Notes: generated from the sequence alone by a model not told the origin. DNA of 64,000 nucleotides from Paenibacillus mesophilus (GCF_005938385.1 NZ_VCRA01000004.1:312206-376205), one strand, 5' to 3'. Numbered from the stretch's first letter, positions 1 through 10,577 are shown. Translations and numbers: made by a program.

Positions 1-2
1 CT

Positions 3-1595
3 TCGTATGATTTCAAAGTCATTGCGTATGACGCAGCTAACAATGCAAGCTCGGATCTGCCTCTTACAGTCAAGACTAAGGCAGAAGAAGTAACTCCAGT
101 AAACAAAAAACCTACATGGGGAGATAGCTCTCTGACAGTCAGCGACATCACGGTTGACTCGTTGACGTTGACATTGTCGAAGGCTGCTACCTCTTTCGAC
201 GGAAGCAGCGTTACTTATGAGGTGTACCAAGGTACTTCTACTACTCCAAGTTACAAGACTACAGCGCTGACACAAAAAGTAACGAGCCTTGCTGCAAACA
301 CTTCGTATACGTTCAGTGTAGTGGCTGTCGATGAACATGGTAACAGAAGCGATGCCAAGACTGTTACGGAGAAGACCAGAGCCTATACGGGCGTCGGTGG
401 TTTCGGTGGTCCTGGCGGATCTACTGGCAATACCACCAACTCCGACGGTTCGATCAACGTAACTAACGGTCAAGTTGACGCTAACACGTTGAAAAACGCA
501 TTTGCGAACAAAACCGAAGCAACTCTGGTAGTGAAAGGCGATACGGCTACGATTCCTGTATCCGCACTCTTGGATGCAGCGAAGAAATCCGGTTCGGCTC
601 TCGTTATCAAGACGGATAACGGTTCTTATGTACTTCCGTTGTCGCTCTTTGATTTTGATGCATTGGCTAAAGACCTTGGTGTAGCTGTAGGCGATCTGAA
701 GTTCACGGTCAACATCAAGAAGCTTGCCGGCAATGATGCGAAATCCGTAACGGATGGAGTAACTGCTGCAGGCGGCACTTCTTTGTCGGACGCAGTTGAT
801 TTCAGCATCACATTTGAAGGCAAAGACGGTAAGAAACAAAACGTCGATTCCTTCAAGCAATATGTGAAGCGTACGATTCCGTTGAAGTCGAAACCTGGCA
901 AAAACGCTGTCGTATTGATGTACGATCCGGCAACGAAGACTTTCAGCTTCGTTCCTGGTACGTTCTCCGATACAGAAGCAACGTTCTCGCGTACGGGCAA
1001 CAGCGTATACACGGTCGTTGAATACAGCAAAACGTTCAGCGATATCACTACTCACTGGGCGAAAGCCGACATCGAGCTGCTTGCCAGCAAGATGATCGTG
1101 AATGGCGCTACCGATACGGCTTTCCAAGCTGATCGCAACATCACTCGTGCCGAGTTCGCGGCATTGGTAGTACGTTCGCTTGGTCTGACTCCTGTTGCAA
1201 GTGCTGCTAAGTTCAGCGACGTGAAATCCGCTGACTGGTATGCAGGCGCAGTTGGCGCTGCTGTACAAGCAGGTATCGTTAACGGTTACGAGGACGGTTC
1301 GTTCCGCCCGCAAGCGCAAATCTCTCGCGAAGAGCTGGCAGCTATGGTTGTCCGCGCTTACGAATTCGCTGGCGGTAAAGTCGCTATCGATCAAGCTTCC
1401 ATTACGAAAGCTTTGTCGAAATACAACGACGCAAGCAAGATCGTTTGGGGTCAAAAAGAAGTTGCTATCGCCTTGTCTGCCGGTCTGATGAACGGTATGA
1501 CCGATACGACTCTCGTCACTGACGGTCAAGCTACTCGCGCCGAAGCTGCGACGATGCTGAAACGCTTCTTGTCGAAAGTAGGATTCATCAACTAA
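3..1595 (+). CDS. SLH-domain surface (S-layer-type) protein, 5'-truncated by window edge
   Basis: The frame is open from base 3, so the start lies upstream of the window; 530 residues are visible. It opens with the end of one fibronectin-III-like repeat (about residues 1-30) and a complete second one (about 35-125), then a Gly-rich hinge and a central domain of about 190 residues shared with the next two genes. Three SLH repeats follow at about residues 343, 403 and 472, with the typical 'RAEFAALVVR' and 'ITRAEF/ISREEL' cores. SLH triplets bind pyruvylated secondary cell-wall polymer, so the protein should sit on the cell surface. It is the first of three tandem paralogues. The FN3 repeats are absent from the two downstream copies. 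Confidence 0.93.
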   Translation, partial: SYDFKVIAYDAANNASSDLPLTVKTKAEEVTPVNKKPTWGDSSLTVSDITVDSLTLTLSKAATSFDGSSVTYEVYQGTSTTPSYKTTALTQKVTSLAANTSYTFSVVAVDEHGNRSDAKTVTEKTRAYTGVGGFGGPGGSTGNTTNSDGSINVTNGQVDANTLKNAFANKTEATLVVKGDTATIPVSALLDAAKKSGSALVIKTDNGSYVLPLSLFDFDALAKDLGVAVGDLKFTVNIKKLAGNDAKSVTDGVTAAGGTSLSDAVDFSITFEGKDGKKQNVDSFKQYVKRTIPLKSKPGKNAVVLMYDPATKTFSFVPGTFSDTEATFSRTGNSVYTVVEYSKTFSDITTHWAKADIELLASKMIVNGATDTAFQADRNITRAEFAALVVRSLGLTPVASAAKFSDVKSADWYAGAVGAAVQAGIVNGYEDGSFRPQAQISREELAAMVVRAYEFAGGKVAIDQASITKALSKYNDASKIVWGQKEVAIALSAGLMNGMTDTTLVTDGQATRAEAATMLKRFLSKVGFIN

Positions 1596-1619
1596 TTGGT
1601 TCTATGTACTACGAAAACC

Positions 1620-1656
1620 CTTGCTTCCCTCGCGGAAAGCGAGGGTTTTTCTTTTT
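1620..1656 (+). terminator. Rho-independent terminator after first SLH gene
   Basis: A 7-bp stem (CCCTCGC 1627-1633, GCGAGGG 1639-1645, loop GGAAA) is followed by a T-rich tail 25 bases after the stop codon. Confidence 0.9.
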
Positions 1657-1823
1657 GTTTTAGATGTTTTGCTTAATTTGTTTATACCATTCGCAATGGT
1701 CATTCTGTTTCTGTCGGTGATAGTCAGAAAAAAATATATGGAATTTTTCTTCCAACCCCCTTAACCTACCTACCTGATTCGAACAAATATATCTAGGGTA
1801 ATGGAAGATGGCAATCTTGCGAA

Positions 1824-1910
1824 AAGGAGGTGACTCTGATCATGAATAGGCCAAGCTTACTCCCCCAATATAAAAAGAGAAAGATAAAGGAAAGGAGCGG
1901 GAGACGATTG
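1824..1910 (+). promoter_or_regulatory. Tandem ribosome binding sites and starts of second SLH gene
   Basis: AAAGGAGG at about 1823-1830 precedes ATG 1842. A second Shine-Dalgarno, AAAGGAG at 1891-1897, precedes in-frame TTG 1908 with a 10-base spacer. The next SLH gene has the same second-site arrangement (AAAAGGAGCG, 10 bases, TTG 3669). Tandem initiation sites are known from Brevibacillus cell-wall protein genes. Confidence 0.6.
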
Positions 1911-3497
1911 TTGAGTAAAACGATACTGCGAAAAACATCCGGATTTTTGATTGCGATGATGATTGTGTCGATGCTGGTTCCGGTTTTAGCTTCTGCCGCA
2001 ATGACCTTCAAGGGCACATTTAGCTCCAATGGCACAGTTTCCGGACAAGTTTATTTCGATGGAGCCGTCGGCGATGCCGTCTACAACCAAACTGACGTCA
2101 CGCTTTCTGTTTACGGAAAAAATGGCGAATACATTAAAGACGTTACCGTCTCTTATGCGACCTATACTAACGGTACTTCTTACTACAATATTCCTAGCAA
2201 CACGGTAATCAACTCCGTATACGATGCTGTCTATTTCCAACATAGCGACGGCAGCGTTACCGATGTAGTGTATCGTGCGCCTGTAACGCCTCCGACCGGC
2301 TGTACTTACTGTGGCGGCGGCGGTGGTGGTGGTGGCGGATCCTGGCCAAGCGGAAGCACGATCAACTCTTCCAATGGCACGGTAAGCGCCAATGAATTGA
2401 AAAATGCACTTAGCAGCTACACGGAAGTGACCATTAAAGTAACAGGCGATATGGTATCGATTCCGGTCTCTGCGCTCTTGAATGCAAAAGAGGGTGCGGT
2501 CCTGATTATCGTTACCGATAACGGTACTTACTTCTTGCCTCTGGCTGCGTTTGATTTTGAAGAACTGGCCAAATCGGTCGAATCGAATGTTGCTGATCTG
2601 AAGCTCAACGTCGGCGTTAAAAAGCTGACTGGTGATGACGCTGAAGCGGTAACGAAAGCTATTACAGCTGTCGGCGGCAAAGCTCTTGCGAATGCAGCGG
2701 ATTTCAGCATCTCGATCGAAGGCACGAACGGCAAAAAAGCCGATATCGACTCCTTTGACCGTTACGTGAAGCGCAAACTTCCGGTAACGACCGAGAAGAC
2801 GAAAACGGCAACAGTCGCTTTGTATAACAAAGATACAAAATCGCTCAGCTTTGTTCCTAGCATCGTCTCCTCCACGGAAGCCGAGTTCTGGCGGACGGGC
2901 AACAGCGTGTATACGGTTATCGAGCTTAACAAATCGTTCAGCGATATCGCCTCCCATTGGGGTAAAGCCGACATCGAGCTGCTGGCTGGCAAGCTGATCG
3001 TCGATGGCGTGACCGATACTACGTTCGAGCCGGACCGCAATATCACTCGTGCAGAGTTTGCAGCATTGGTAGTTCGTTCGCTCGGCTTGAGCCCTGTAAC
3101 GAGCAAAGCCTACTTCAATGATGTCACCTCTAATGCTTGGTATACAGGCGTTGTGAACGCCGCAGCGAAAGCCGGTATCGTGGACGGTTACGAGGATGGT
3201 ACTTTCCGTCCGAACGCTCAGATTACTCGTGAAGAGCTTGCAGCCATGGTCGTAAGATCTTTCGAGTACGCCGGCGGTAAAGTTGAGGTTGATGCATCCG
3301 CACAAGCTCAGATTTTATCCAAATGGTCTGACGCGAATAAAATTATCTGGGGTCAGTTGGAAGTCGCTAAAGCAATTAAAGCCGGCTTCATTAACGGTAT
3401 GACCGATACGACACTGGAAACTAACGGCAAAGCTACCCGCGCTCAAACGGCAGCTATGGTAAAACGTTTCCTGACTGAAGTAAAGTTCATCGACTAA
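1842..3497 (+). CDS. SLH-domain surface protein, second tandem paralogue
   Basis: 551 residues from ATG 1842, which follows AAAGGAGG by 11 bases. A second in-frame start, TTG 1908, has its own AAAGGAG 10 bases upstream and would give a normal-length signal peptide (K/R-rich start, hydrophobic core, cleavage after 'VLASAA'). Mature order: a beta-rich N-terminal domain of about 90 residues, a 'CTYC' motif next to a run of nine glycines (about 157-165), the shared central domain (about 173-365), and three SLH repeats at about 364, 423 and 491. It shares the N-terminal and central domains with the next gene, so they are recent duplicates. It probably forms or decorates an S-layer. Which start is used cannot be decided from sequence. 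Confidence 0.92.
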   Translation: MNRPSLLPQYKKRKIKERSGRRLLSKTILRKTSGFLIAMMIVSMLVPVLASAAMTFKGTFSSNGTVSGQVYFDGAVGDAVYNQTDVTLSVYGKNGEYIKDVTVSYATYTNGTSYYNIPSNTVINSVYDAVYFQHSDGSVTDVVYRAPVTPPTGCTYCGGGGGGGGGSWPSGSTINSSNGTVSANELKNALSSYTEVTIKVTGDMVSIPVSALLNAKEGAVLIIVTDNGTYFLPLAAFDFEELAKSVESNVADLKLNVGVKKLTGDDAEAVTKAITAVGGKALANAADFSISIEGTNGKKADIDSFDRYVKRKLPVTTEKTKTATVALYNKDTKSLSFVPSIVSSTEAEFWRTGNSVYTVIELNKSFSDIASHWGKADIELLAGKLIVDGVTDTTFEPDRNITRAEFAALVVRSLGLSPVTSKAYFNDVTSNAWYTGVVNAAAKAGIVDGYEDGTFRPNAQITREELAAMVVRSFEYAGGKVEVDASAQAQILSKWSDANKIIWGQLEVAKAIKAGFINGMTDTTLETNGKATRAQTAAMVKRFLTEVKFID

Positions 3498-3512
3498 ATG
3501 AGCTTGGATCGA

Positions 3513-3556
3513 ATAAACCCTTGTTTCCCTTGTGGAAGCAAGGGTTTATTTTTTTG
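3513..3556 (+). terminator. Rho-independent terminator after second SLH gene
   Basis: AAACCCTTG (3515-3523) pairs with CAAGGGTTT (3539-3547), followed by ATTTTTTT. The stem is similar in sequence to the terminator after the first SLH gene, in line with duplication of the whole unit. Confidence 0.88.
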
Positions 3557-3635
3557 TACACGACTAATGTTTCATACACCTCTGCACGGGTTAAATGGTA
3601 AATGATGGTCTATGGAGAGGAGGTGAACAAGTGAG

Positions 3636-5336
3636 ATGAGCAATGAATGGAAAAGGAGCGAGAACCCATTGTCAACTTTCAAGATGCTGAAACGAACATC
3701 TGTCTTTGTACTTATGCTTTTACTATTATCGATGCTCGTTCCTATTCTGGCTTCGGCCGCTATCGTATTCAACGGAACTTACTCCAATAGCGGGATCGTT
3801 TCAGGACAGATTCGGTTTGACGGATCGGTCGGTCAAGCAGTTTATGGTCAACCCAATGTTACCGTAGGTGTGTATGCCTCCAACGGCCAACACATTCAAG
3901 ATGTAACCGTTTCTTTTGCATCTTACGCTAACGGAGTGTCTTCTTACACGATACCGGATTCTACGGTAATCAACTCCGTATACGATGCCGTCTATTTCAA
4001 ATACGGCTCCAGCGATGTAACAGGGCTTCTGTACCGTGAGTCCCCCGATCCCAATGATGGGGACGGAGGTGGCGGTGATGGCGGAGGTAATGGCGGCCCT
4101 GGAAGCGGTGGCAGCAATAACGGTGGTTCCACTGGCGGGGGCACTGGTGGTGGCGGCACTAGCGGGCCTGGACAATCCGGTGATGTCTCCGATGTAATTG
4201 AAGCGGCCGACGGTATCGTGGATGCCGACAAACTGAAAGCGGCTTTGAGCAAATATACGGAAGTCACGATCAAAGTAACCGGCGATACGGTTGCCATACC
4301 GGCGTCTGCGCTCCTGGATGCGAATACGAAATCGATTCTTAACATCGTGACCGATCATGGGACTTACATACTGCCCCTTTCCGCTATGGATTTGCCTGAA
4401 CTAGCCGATAAAGTTCAGGCAAATGTCAGCGACATGAAAATCCATGTAGCCATTTATGCTCTCACCGGCGATAAAGCCGCTGCCGTTACGGATGCAATTG
4501 CGGCTATTGGAGGAAAAGCCCTTTCGGCTGCTTTCGAAATAAGCTTCTCGGTAGAGGGTGGCACAAATGGAGCCAAGATGAAGATCGCTAACTTCGATCA
4601 GTACGTCAAACGGAAAATTCCGTTGAATGAGCGGCCTGCTCGAACAGCGACAATCGCTCTATACAATCCGGATACGAAACAATTAAGCTTCGTTCCCGGG
4701 TCGATTTCCAGTACGGAAGCGGCTTTCTGGCGGACGGGCAACAGTATTTATACAGTTATTGAACTGGACAAAACATTTAACGACATTGCCTCTCACTGGG
4801 CTGAACCCGACATCGAGCTGCTTACAAGCAAGCTAATCGTTGAGGGTATGACCGAAAGCACCTTCGAACCGGACCGTAATCTGACACGAGCTGAATTCGT
4901 TGCACTCGCTACCCGTTCTTTCGGATTGGTCGACGTTAACGACGGTACTTATTTCAGCGATGTAGGCCGCGGCAGCTGGTATTCCGGCATGATCGCGGCT
5001 GCAGCGAAAGCCGGTATCATCAACGGGTATGAGGATGACACCTTCCGTCCGAATGCTCCGATTACACGCGAGGAGCTCGCGGCGATTATCGTAAGAGCGT
5101 ACCGCTATGCCGGCGGTTCCGTAAATGTAGATGAAGCCGAGCAAACAAAGCTCCTGTCTCGCTGGTCTGACGCCAACGAGATCGTATGGGGGCATTCCGA
5201 GGTTGCGCGAGCCATCTCCTTAGGTTTTGTACAGGGTATGACCGATAGTACTCTCGAGACTTATGGATCTGCTACTAGAGCACAAACGGTAACGATGCTG
5301 AAGCGTGTATTGAGTAAGTTGCATTTTATTGATTGA
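3636..5336 (+). CDS. SLH-domain surface protein, third tandem paralogue
   Basis: 566 residues from ATG 3636. AGGAGGTGA at 3618-3626 precedes a two-codon frame (GTG AGA TGA, from 3631) whose stop overlaps this ATG. A second in-frame start, TTG 3669, has AAAAGGAG 10 bases upstream. Signal peptide at about 12-41 (ends 'ILASAA'), the beta-rich N-terminal domain at about 42-135, then a long Gly/Asn/Ser/Asp linker at about 137-183, the shared central domain, and three SLH repeats from about 380 to the C-terminus. It differs from its neighbour mainly in the expanded linker. A surface-layer or cell-wall-attached role is inferred from the SLH triplet. Confidence 0.92.
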   Translation: MSNEWKRSENPLSTFKMLKRTSVFVLMLLLLSMLVPILASAAIVFNGTYSNSGIVSGQIRFDGSVGQAVYGQPNVTVGVYASNGQHIQDVTVSFASYANGVSSYTIPDSTVINSVYDAVYFKYGSSDVTGLLYRESPDPNDGDGGGGDGGGNGGPGSGGSNNGGSTGGGTGGGGTSGPGQSGDVSDVIEAADGIVDADKLKAALSKYTEVTIKVTGDTVAIPASALLDANTKSILNIVTDHGTYILPLSAMDLPELADKVQANVSDMKIHVAIYALTGDKAAAVTDAIAAIGGKALSAAFEISFSVEGGTNGAKMKIANFDQYVKRKIPLNERPARTATIALYNPDTKQLSFVPGSISSTEAAFWRTGNSIYTVIELDKTFNDIASHWAEPDIELLTSKLIVEGMTESTFEPDRNLTRAEFVALATRSFGLVDVNDGTYFSDVGRGSWYSGMIAAAAKAGIINGYEDDTFRPNAPITREELAAIIVRAYRYAGGSVNVDEAEQTKLLSRWSDANEIVWGHSEVARAISLGFVQGMTDSTLETYGSATRAQTVTMLKRVLSKLHFID

Positions 5337-5348
5337 CGGGAAAAGAAC

Positions 5349-5384
5349 AAAACCCATCGTGGACTTCGGTAGACGATGGGTTTT
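5349..5384 (+). terminator. Rho-independent terminator after third SLH gene
   Basis: An 11-bp perfect stem, AAAACCCATCG (5349-5359) with CGATGGGTTTT (5374-5384), ends in a T-run 13 bases after the stop codon. Confidence 0.88.
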
Positions 5385-5400
5385 GGTTTGGAAACAGTTC

Positions 5401-5450
5401 AAAAAGAGGCGTCCCTCAAATTCTCTCGAATTTGAAGAACGCCTCTTGTT
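5401..5450 (-). terminator. Rho-independent terminator of groESL
   Basis: AAGAGGCGT (5404-5412) pairs with ACGCCTCTT (5439-5447), with an inner hairpin TCAAATTC/GAATTTGA. Read on the minus strand the stem ends in a T-run, directly downstream of groEL. It converges with the third SLH terminator. Confidence 0.85.
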
Positions 5451-5463
5451 ATTAAGGCACGAC

Positions 5464-7137
<1,674 letters not shown>

Positions 7138-7188
7138 TTAAGTATAGTTTACCGGTTGTACGGCAACGTTAAGAAAACGAAAGTTTCC

Positions 7189-7470
7189 TTACGACAGTAC
7201 AGCCAGGATGTCGCTTTCGCGCAAGATGAGCAGTTCTTTGCCCTCGAATTTCACTTCGGTTCCGGCGTATTTGGAGAACAGGACGCGATCGCCTTCTTTC
7301 ACTTCAAGAGCAATGCGTTGTCCGTCTTTCACGTGGCCGCTGCCAACAGCAACGATTTTGCCTTCTTGCGGCTTTTCTTTTGCCGAGTCCGGCAATACGA
7401 TGCCGCTAGCCGTAGTCTCCTCCTTGGCAATAGGTTCAAGAACTACGCGATCACCCAACGGTTTGATCAT
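7189..7470 (-). CDS. groES: Co-chaperonin GroES (Hsp10)
   Basis: 93 residues, full length. It forms the heptameric lid of the GroEL cage. The mobile loop region '[23 protein letters not shown]' lies at about 16-38 and the conserved '[23 protein letters not shown]' segment at the C-terminus. AAAGGAGG precedes the ATG. First gene of the groESL operon. The promoter and CIRCE operator lie 50-120 bp upstream. Confidence 0.99.
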   Translation of the reverse strand: MIKPLGDRVVLEPIAKEETTASGIVLPDSAKEKPQEGKIVAVGSGHVKDGQRIALEVKEGDRVLFSKYAGTEVKFEGKELLILRESDILAVLS

Positions 7471-7519
7471 GAGAAAACTGCCTCCTTTGAATAAAGTGAT
7501 TTGGTTGCTAGAGGGTTTG

Positions 7520-7546
7520 TTAGCACTCGAATGTGGTTAGTGCTAA
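7520..7546 (-). promoter_or_regulatory. CIRCE operator (HrcA binding site)
   Basis: TTAGCACTC, nine bases, TAGTGCTAA: one mismatch to the CIRCE consensus TTAGCACTC-N9-GAGTGCTAA. It sits just after the -10 box of the groES promoter, the usual place for HrcA repression of the heat-shock operon. Confidence 0.96.
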
Positions 7547-7557
7547 TAACAATTCTT

Positions 7558-7586
7558 ATCATAATCATTTCGTATCCGCTTTGCAA
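7558..7586 (-). promoter_or_regulatory. Sigma-A promoter of groESL
   Basis: On the minus strand, TTGCAA (7581-7586), a 17-bp spacer, then TATGAT (7558-7563). CIRCE begins 11 bp downstream, so bound HrcA would block initiation. Confidence 0.9.
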
Positions 7587-7710
7587 GTATTTTTGCGGGA
7601 TTTCATAAAATTTTAATCGCTGCCTTTTTTTCCACACCCGGTCTATTGTCCCCATTCGACACGCTTCTATACGGATCTCCTTTCAATATACAAGAGGCGC
7701 TTTTCTTCGA

Positions 7711-7746
7711 CAAAAAAGGTCCGCGTTCACGGTAAACGCAGACCTT
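7711..7746 (-). terminator. Rho-independent terminator after tatC
   Basis: A 12-bp stem formed by 7716-7727 and 7734-7745 (one G-T pair) is followed on the minus strand by a T-run. It closes the moaC-to-tatC gene string. Confidence 0.85.
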
Positions 7747-7750
7747 GCTT

Positions 7751-8518
7751 TCATGCGGATTCCTCGGCTTCCGTCTCTTCGAGCCATTGCTTGTCCCGCT
7801 CCAGCTGGCCTTTGTATACTCTGGCGGAAAGCATAATGCTGATCTCGTACAAAACGATCATCGGAACGGCAACCAGAATATCGGAAATGAAGTCCGGAGG
7901 AGTCACGACCGTCGCGATAATGATGAGCACCAGATACGCGTAACGGCGAAGCTTCTTCAGACGGGTCGGGTTGAGCACTCTCAGCTTCGTCAAGAACATG
8001 ACGACGACCGGCAGCTCGAATAAAATCGCCATCGGCAGCAAAATGTTGAACATGAATGTGAAATATTGAGCGGCTCCGTATGTTTCGGTCAAGCTCAAGC
8101 TTTGGGTCACATTGGAAGTAAAATAAAAGGCCATCGGGAAAATGACGAAGTAAGCGAACGCAAGCCCCAGCAAAAAAAGAAAGACGGCTCCCGGAATGTA
8201 GCGAAGCGTAGCTTTCTGCTCATGCTCCATCAAGCCCGGCTTCACGAACAGCCAAATTTGCGTCAAAGCGAACGGCAGCGTCACGACCAATCCGATCGCG
8301 AACGAAAACTGCATATACAACCGAATAGCATCCCACGGTGAGAACGTATTCAAAGTAACGATGCTTGAAGCCGGCTCCGAATGCATCAAATAAACGATAA
8401 TCGGTTTGGCCGCGAAAAAACCGCCGATCATGGCCAGCACCAAAACAACGATGACCCAAATAAGCCGTTTGCGGAGCTCGGTCAAATGTTCCACCAAAGA
8501 TGCCGTATTTTCCTGCAT
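7751..8518 (-). CDS. tatC: Sec-independent protein translocase TatC
   Basis: 255 residues, normal for TatC, with six predicted membrane helices. The conserved N-terminal 'HLTELRKRL' (residues 10-18) and the 'FVKPGLMEHEQKA' loop are present. TatC recognises the twin-arginine signal peptide and forms the translocase core with TatA in the cytoplasmic membrane. GGTGA lies about 7 bases before the ATG. tatA lies 146 bp upstream, and both follow the moaC-moaB-moeA-like genes, as in the B. subtilis tatAY-tatCY neighbourhood. A predicted Tat substrate lies at 17.1-18.9 kb. Confidence 0.97.
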   Translation of the reverse strand: MQENTASLVEHLTELRKRLIWVIVVLVLAMIGGFFAAKPIIVYLMHSEPASSIVTLNTFSPWDAIRLYMQFSFAIGLVVTLPFALTQIWLFVKPGLMEHEQKATLRYIPGAVFLFLLGLAFAYFVIFPMAFYFTSNVTQSLSLTETYGAAQYFTFMFNILLPMAILFELPVVVMFLTKLRVLNPTRLKKLRRYAYLVLIIIATVVTPPDFISDILVAVPMIVLYEISIMLSARVYKGQLERDKQWLEETEAEESA

Positions 8519-8664
8519 CCAAACTTCACCAGCCTCACCGATCAGATAGCGGTATCATTGTTCAAGTTCCCGGGAGATCCCCCGCAGGCTTCTTTACGTT
8601 GCTAATTGCGAAATGCATGCTTCCCTTTGCGGGGGAAAGCTCCGGAGCTTTTGGGCGAAACGTC

Positions 8665-8961
8665 TCACTCAGGCAAACGTTTATCGCTGCTTGGCGCGGT
8701 TTGTGCTGCCGCAGCAGGTTGTGCCGTTGGCGCGTTCTCGGCTGTCCGGTATTCCGGCTTACCCGTATCCAAACGAGCCGTATCCGCCTTCTGCACTTCT
8801 TTGCGGTCGGAATCGTCTTCCAGTATTTCTTTGGCTCCGTTCTTGAATTCGCGGAGCGTGCGGCCGAATGCGCGACCAAGCTCGGGCAGCTTGCTGGGTC
8901 CGAATAGCAGCAGCGCCACCAAAATAATGAGAATGAATCCGGTTGCCCCGATATTAGGCAT
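8665..8961 (-). CDS. tatA: Sec-independent protein translocase TatA
   Basis: 98 residues. One N-terminal membrane helix (about 4-21) leads into the hallmark '[14 protein letters not shown]' hinge and an amphipathic helix, then a charged, Ala/Pro-rich tail that is longer than in the shortest TatA proteins. TatA oligomers form the size-adaptable translocation site with TatC. Start chosen at ATG 8961 behind AGGAGGAACTTACG. Single TatA/TatC pairs, without TatB, are usual in Firmicutes. Confidence 0.97.
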   Translation of the reverse strand: MPNIGATGFILIILVALLLFGPSKLPELGRAFGRTLREFKNGAKEILEDDSDRKEVQKADTARLDTGKPEYRTAENAPTAQPAAAAQTAPSSDKRLPE

Positions 8962-9011
8962 CGTAAGTTCCTCCTATCAATAATGGTTTGGTCTTGTGCA
9001 AGCTTAGACTA

Positions 9012-10034
9012 TTATCCCCTATCTGCGAAAAGCCCTCCGTAACCGAGTTCGACAATATGCTCGCGCTCGATCCGTTCATTCGCGCAAATTCGCGGCAATA
9101 GTACATCGAAAACGGTAAATTTGTCGTGCATGACACTGCCGGGCAGTCCCATGACCGGGATTTCTCCCAAATAGGCGACCAGAAGCATAGAACCCGGAAG
9201 CATCGGCGTTCCATGGCTGACGATATGCGCGCCGGCCTGCTTGATAGCGCCGGGGGTGCGATCGTCCGGATCTACGGACATTCCTCCCGTGACCAGAATA
9301 AGATCGACTTGCCGCTGTTCAAAATAGCGGATCTCCCGTACGATGTCATCGATGCTGTCGGTGCTGAACCGCTGTTCGGTCACGGCAGAGCCGAATGCCT
9401 CCAGCTTGGCCCGGACGACAGGGCCGAATCTATCTTCGACGAGTCCATTATACACTTCGCTCCCGGTGGTGATGAGCCCCGCCCGCAATGTTCGAAAAGG
9501 TTTCACGGAAATGGGCCCTTCTCCCATACGGGCGTTGCGCCATTGCCGGGCCATTCGCTCGACCGTTTCGATCTTTTGCTTGGATACCAGCAAAGGGATG
9601 ACGCGCATTCCCGCAAGCGACTGTCCTTCCGATACAACCGTATGCGTGGGCAGCGTAGCCATCGCCAGCTGTTCGATTGCATTGACTTCGTCGATGAAAG
9701 CTTTATCGATCGCAGCCAACCCCCGGATCGCGGACCGCAGCATCACTTTGCCTTCGCTAGGCTCGCCCATCGTAACGTTCGTACCGTAAACGGCCTGCGC
9801 CATCCGGACGGCAGCGTCGTCTTCGTGCAGATCGTCGTCGCCCAGCTCCAGCACGTAAATATGCTCCTTGCCGATCAGCTTCAGCTCCGGGATATCTTCC
9901 TCGCGGACGACGTGGCCTTTGCGGAACGCCCTTCCTTTAAATTGGCCGGGAACGATTCGGGTCAAGTCGTGAGCGAGCGGAAGCCCGATCGCCTCTTCTA
10001 CCTTCACTTCCCGGAGCACGCTCGATTTGCCCAT
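9012..10034 (-). CDS. Molybdopterin-binding (MoeA/MogA-fold) protein
   Basis: 340 residues. The C-terminal half (about 165-315) is a MoCF-biosynthesis domain with 'LVTGGMSVDPDDRTPGAI' and 'GLPGSVMHDKFTVFD', resembling MoeA domain III and the CinA/MogA fold. The N-terminal half is unlike canonical MoeA, and the protein is shorter than the usual 400 or so residues. It probably acts on or senses molybdopterin, but insertase activity cannot be assumed. It starts 3 bp after the moaB stop. It lies between moaB and tatA, replacing rex of B. subtilis. Confidence 0.85.
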   Translation of the reverse strand: MGKSSVLREVKVEEAIGLPLAHDLTRIVPGQFKGRAFRKGHVVREEDIPELKLIGKEHIYVLELGDDDLHEDDAAVRMAQAVYGTNVTMGEPSEGKVMLRSAIRGLAAIDKAFIDEVNAIEQLAMATLPTHTVVSEGQSLAGMRVIPLLVSKQKIETVERMARQWRNARMGEGPISVKPFRTLRAGLITTGSEVYNGLVEDRFGPVVRAKLEAFGSAVTEQRFSTDSIDDIVREIRYFEQRQVDLILVTGGMSVDPDDRTPGAIKQAGAHIVSHGTPMLPGSMLLVAYLGEIPVMGLPGSVMHDKFTVFDVLLPRICANERIEREHIVELGYGGLFADRG

Positions 10035-10037
10035 CGG

Positions 10038-10526
10038 TCACTCACCGCCACCCTTCCCCTTCACGACGGTCAGCGCGACGGGAAGCTGGTCCATGACCGC
10101 AGCCAAGCATTCGTGCACGCCTTTCGGATCGCCCGGAAGATTCAGCAGCAGCGTTCGTCCTCTTATCCCGGAAACGCCGCGGGTTAACATGCCGAGCCCC
10201 GTTCGCTGCATCATCGCGGCTCTCATCGCTTCGGCAAACCCCGGCGCGAGCCGGTCGATCACTTCGAGGGTCGCTTCCGGCGTTACGTCACGGGGCGCCA
10301 TCCCGATTCCGCCGGTAGTCAGAATCAGATCCGCCTTGTAATAGTCGGTCATTTCAATGAGCGCAGCTATAATTTCATCCGTCTCGTCGGGTACGATCCG
10401 ATATTCGATGATATCCCCCTGCAGCTCTTCCTCCACGAGTTCGCGAATCACCTGTGCACTGGTGTCTTCACGTTCGCCGCGAGAACCTTGATCGCTTGCC
10501 GTTAAGAGGCCAACTTTCCAGCGCAT
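10038..10526 (-). CDS. moaB: Molybdenum cofactor biosynthesis protein MoaB/MogA
   Basis: 162 residues, full length. 'LTTGGIGMAPRDVTPEATLEVIDR' (about 69-92) is the MoCF nucleotide/molybdopterin-binding signature, and 'LNLPGDPKGVHECL' is typical of the C-terminal part. The family adenylates molybdopterin before molybdenum insertion. The ATG follows AGGGGAGGG. The gene lies between moaC, from which a structured 150-bp spacer separates it, and the MoeA-like gene, which follows at 3 bp. Confidence 0.9.
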   Translation of the reverse strand: MRWKVGLLTASDQGSRGEREDTSAQVIRELVEEELQGDIIEYRIVPDETDEIIAALIEMTDYYKADLILTTGGIGMAPRDVTPEATLEVIDRLAPGFAEAMRAAMMQRTGLGMLTRGVSGIRGRTLLLNLPGDPKGVHECLAAVMDQLPVALTVVKGKGGGE

Positions 10527-10577
10527 CAGCGTTTCCCTCCCCTGTTTAGAAGTCCGGTGATTCTGCGGGCCAAGAGC

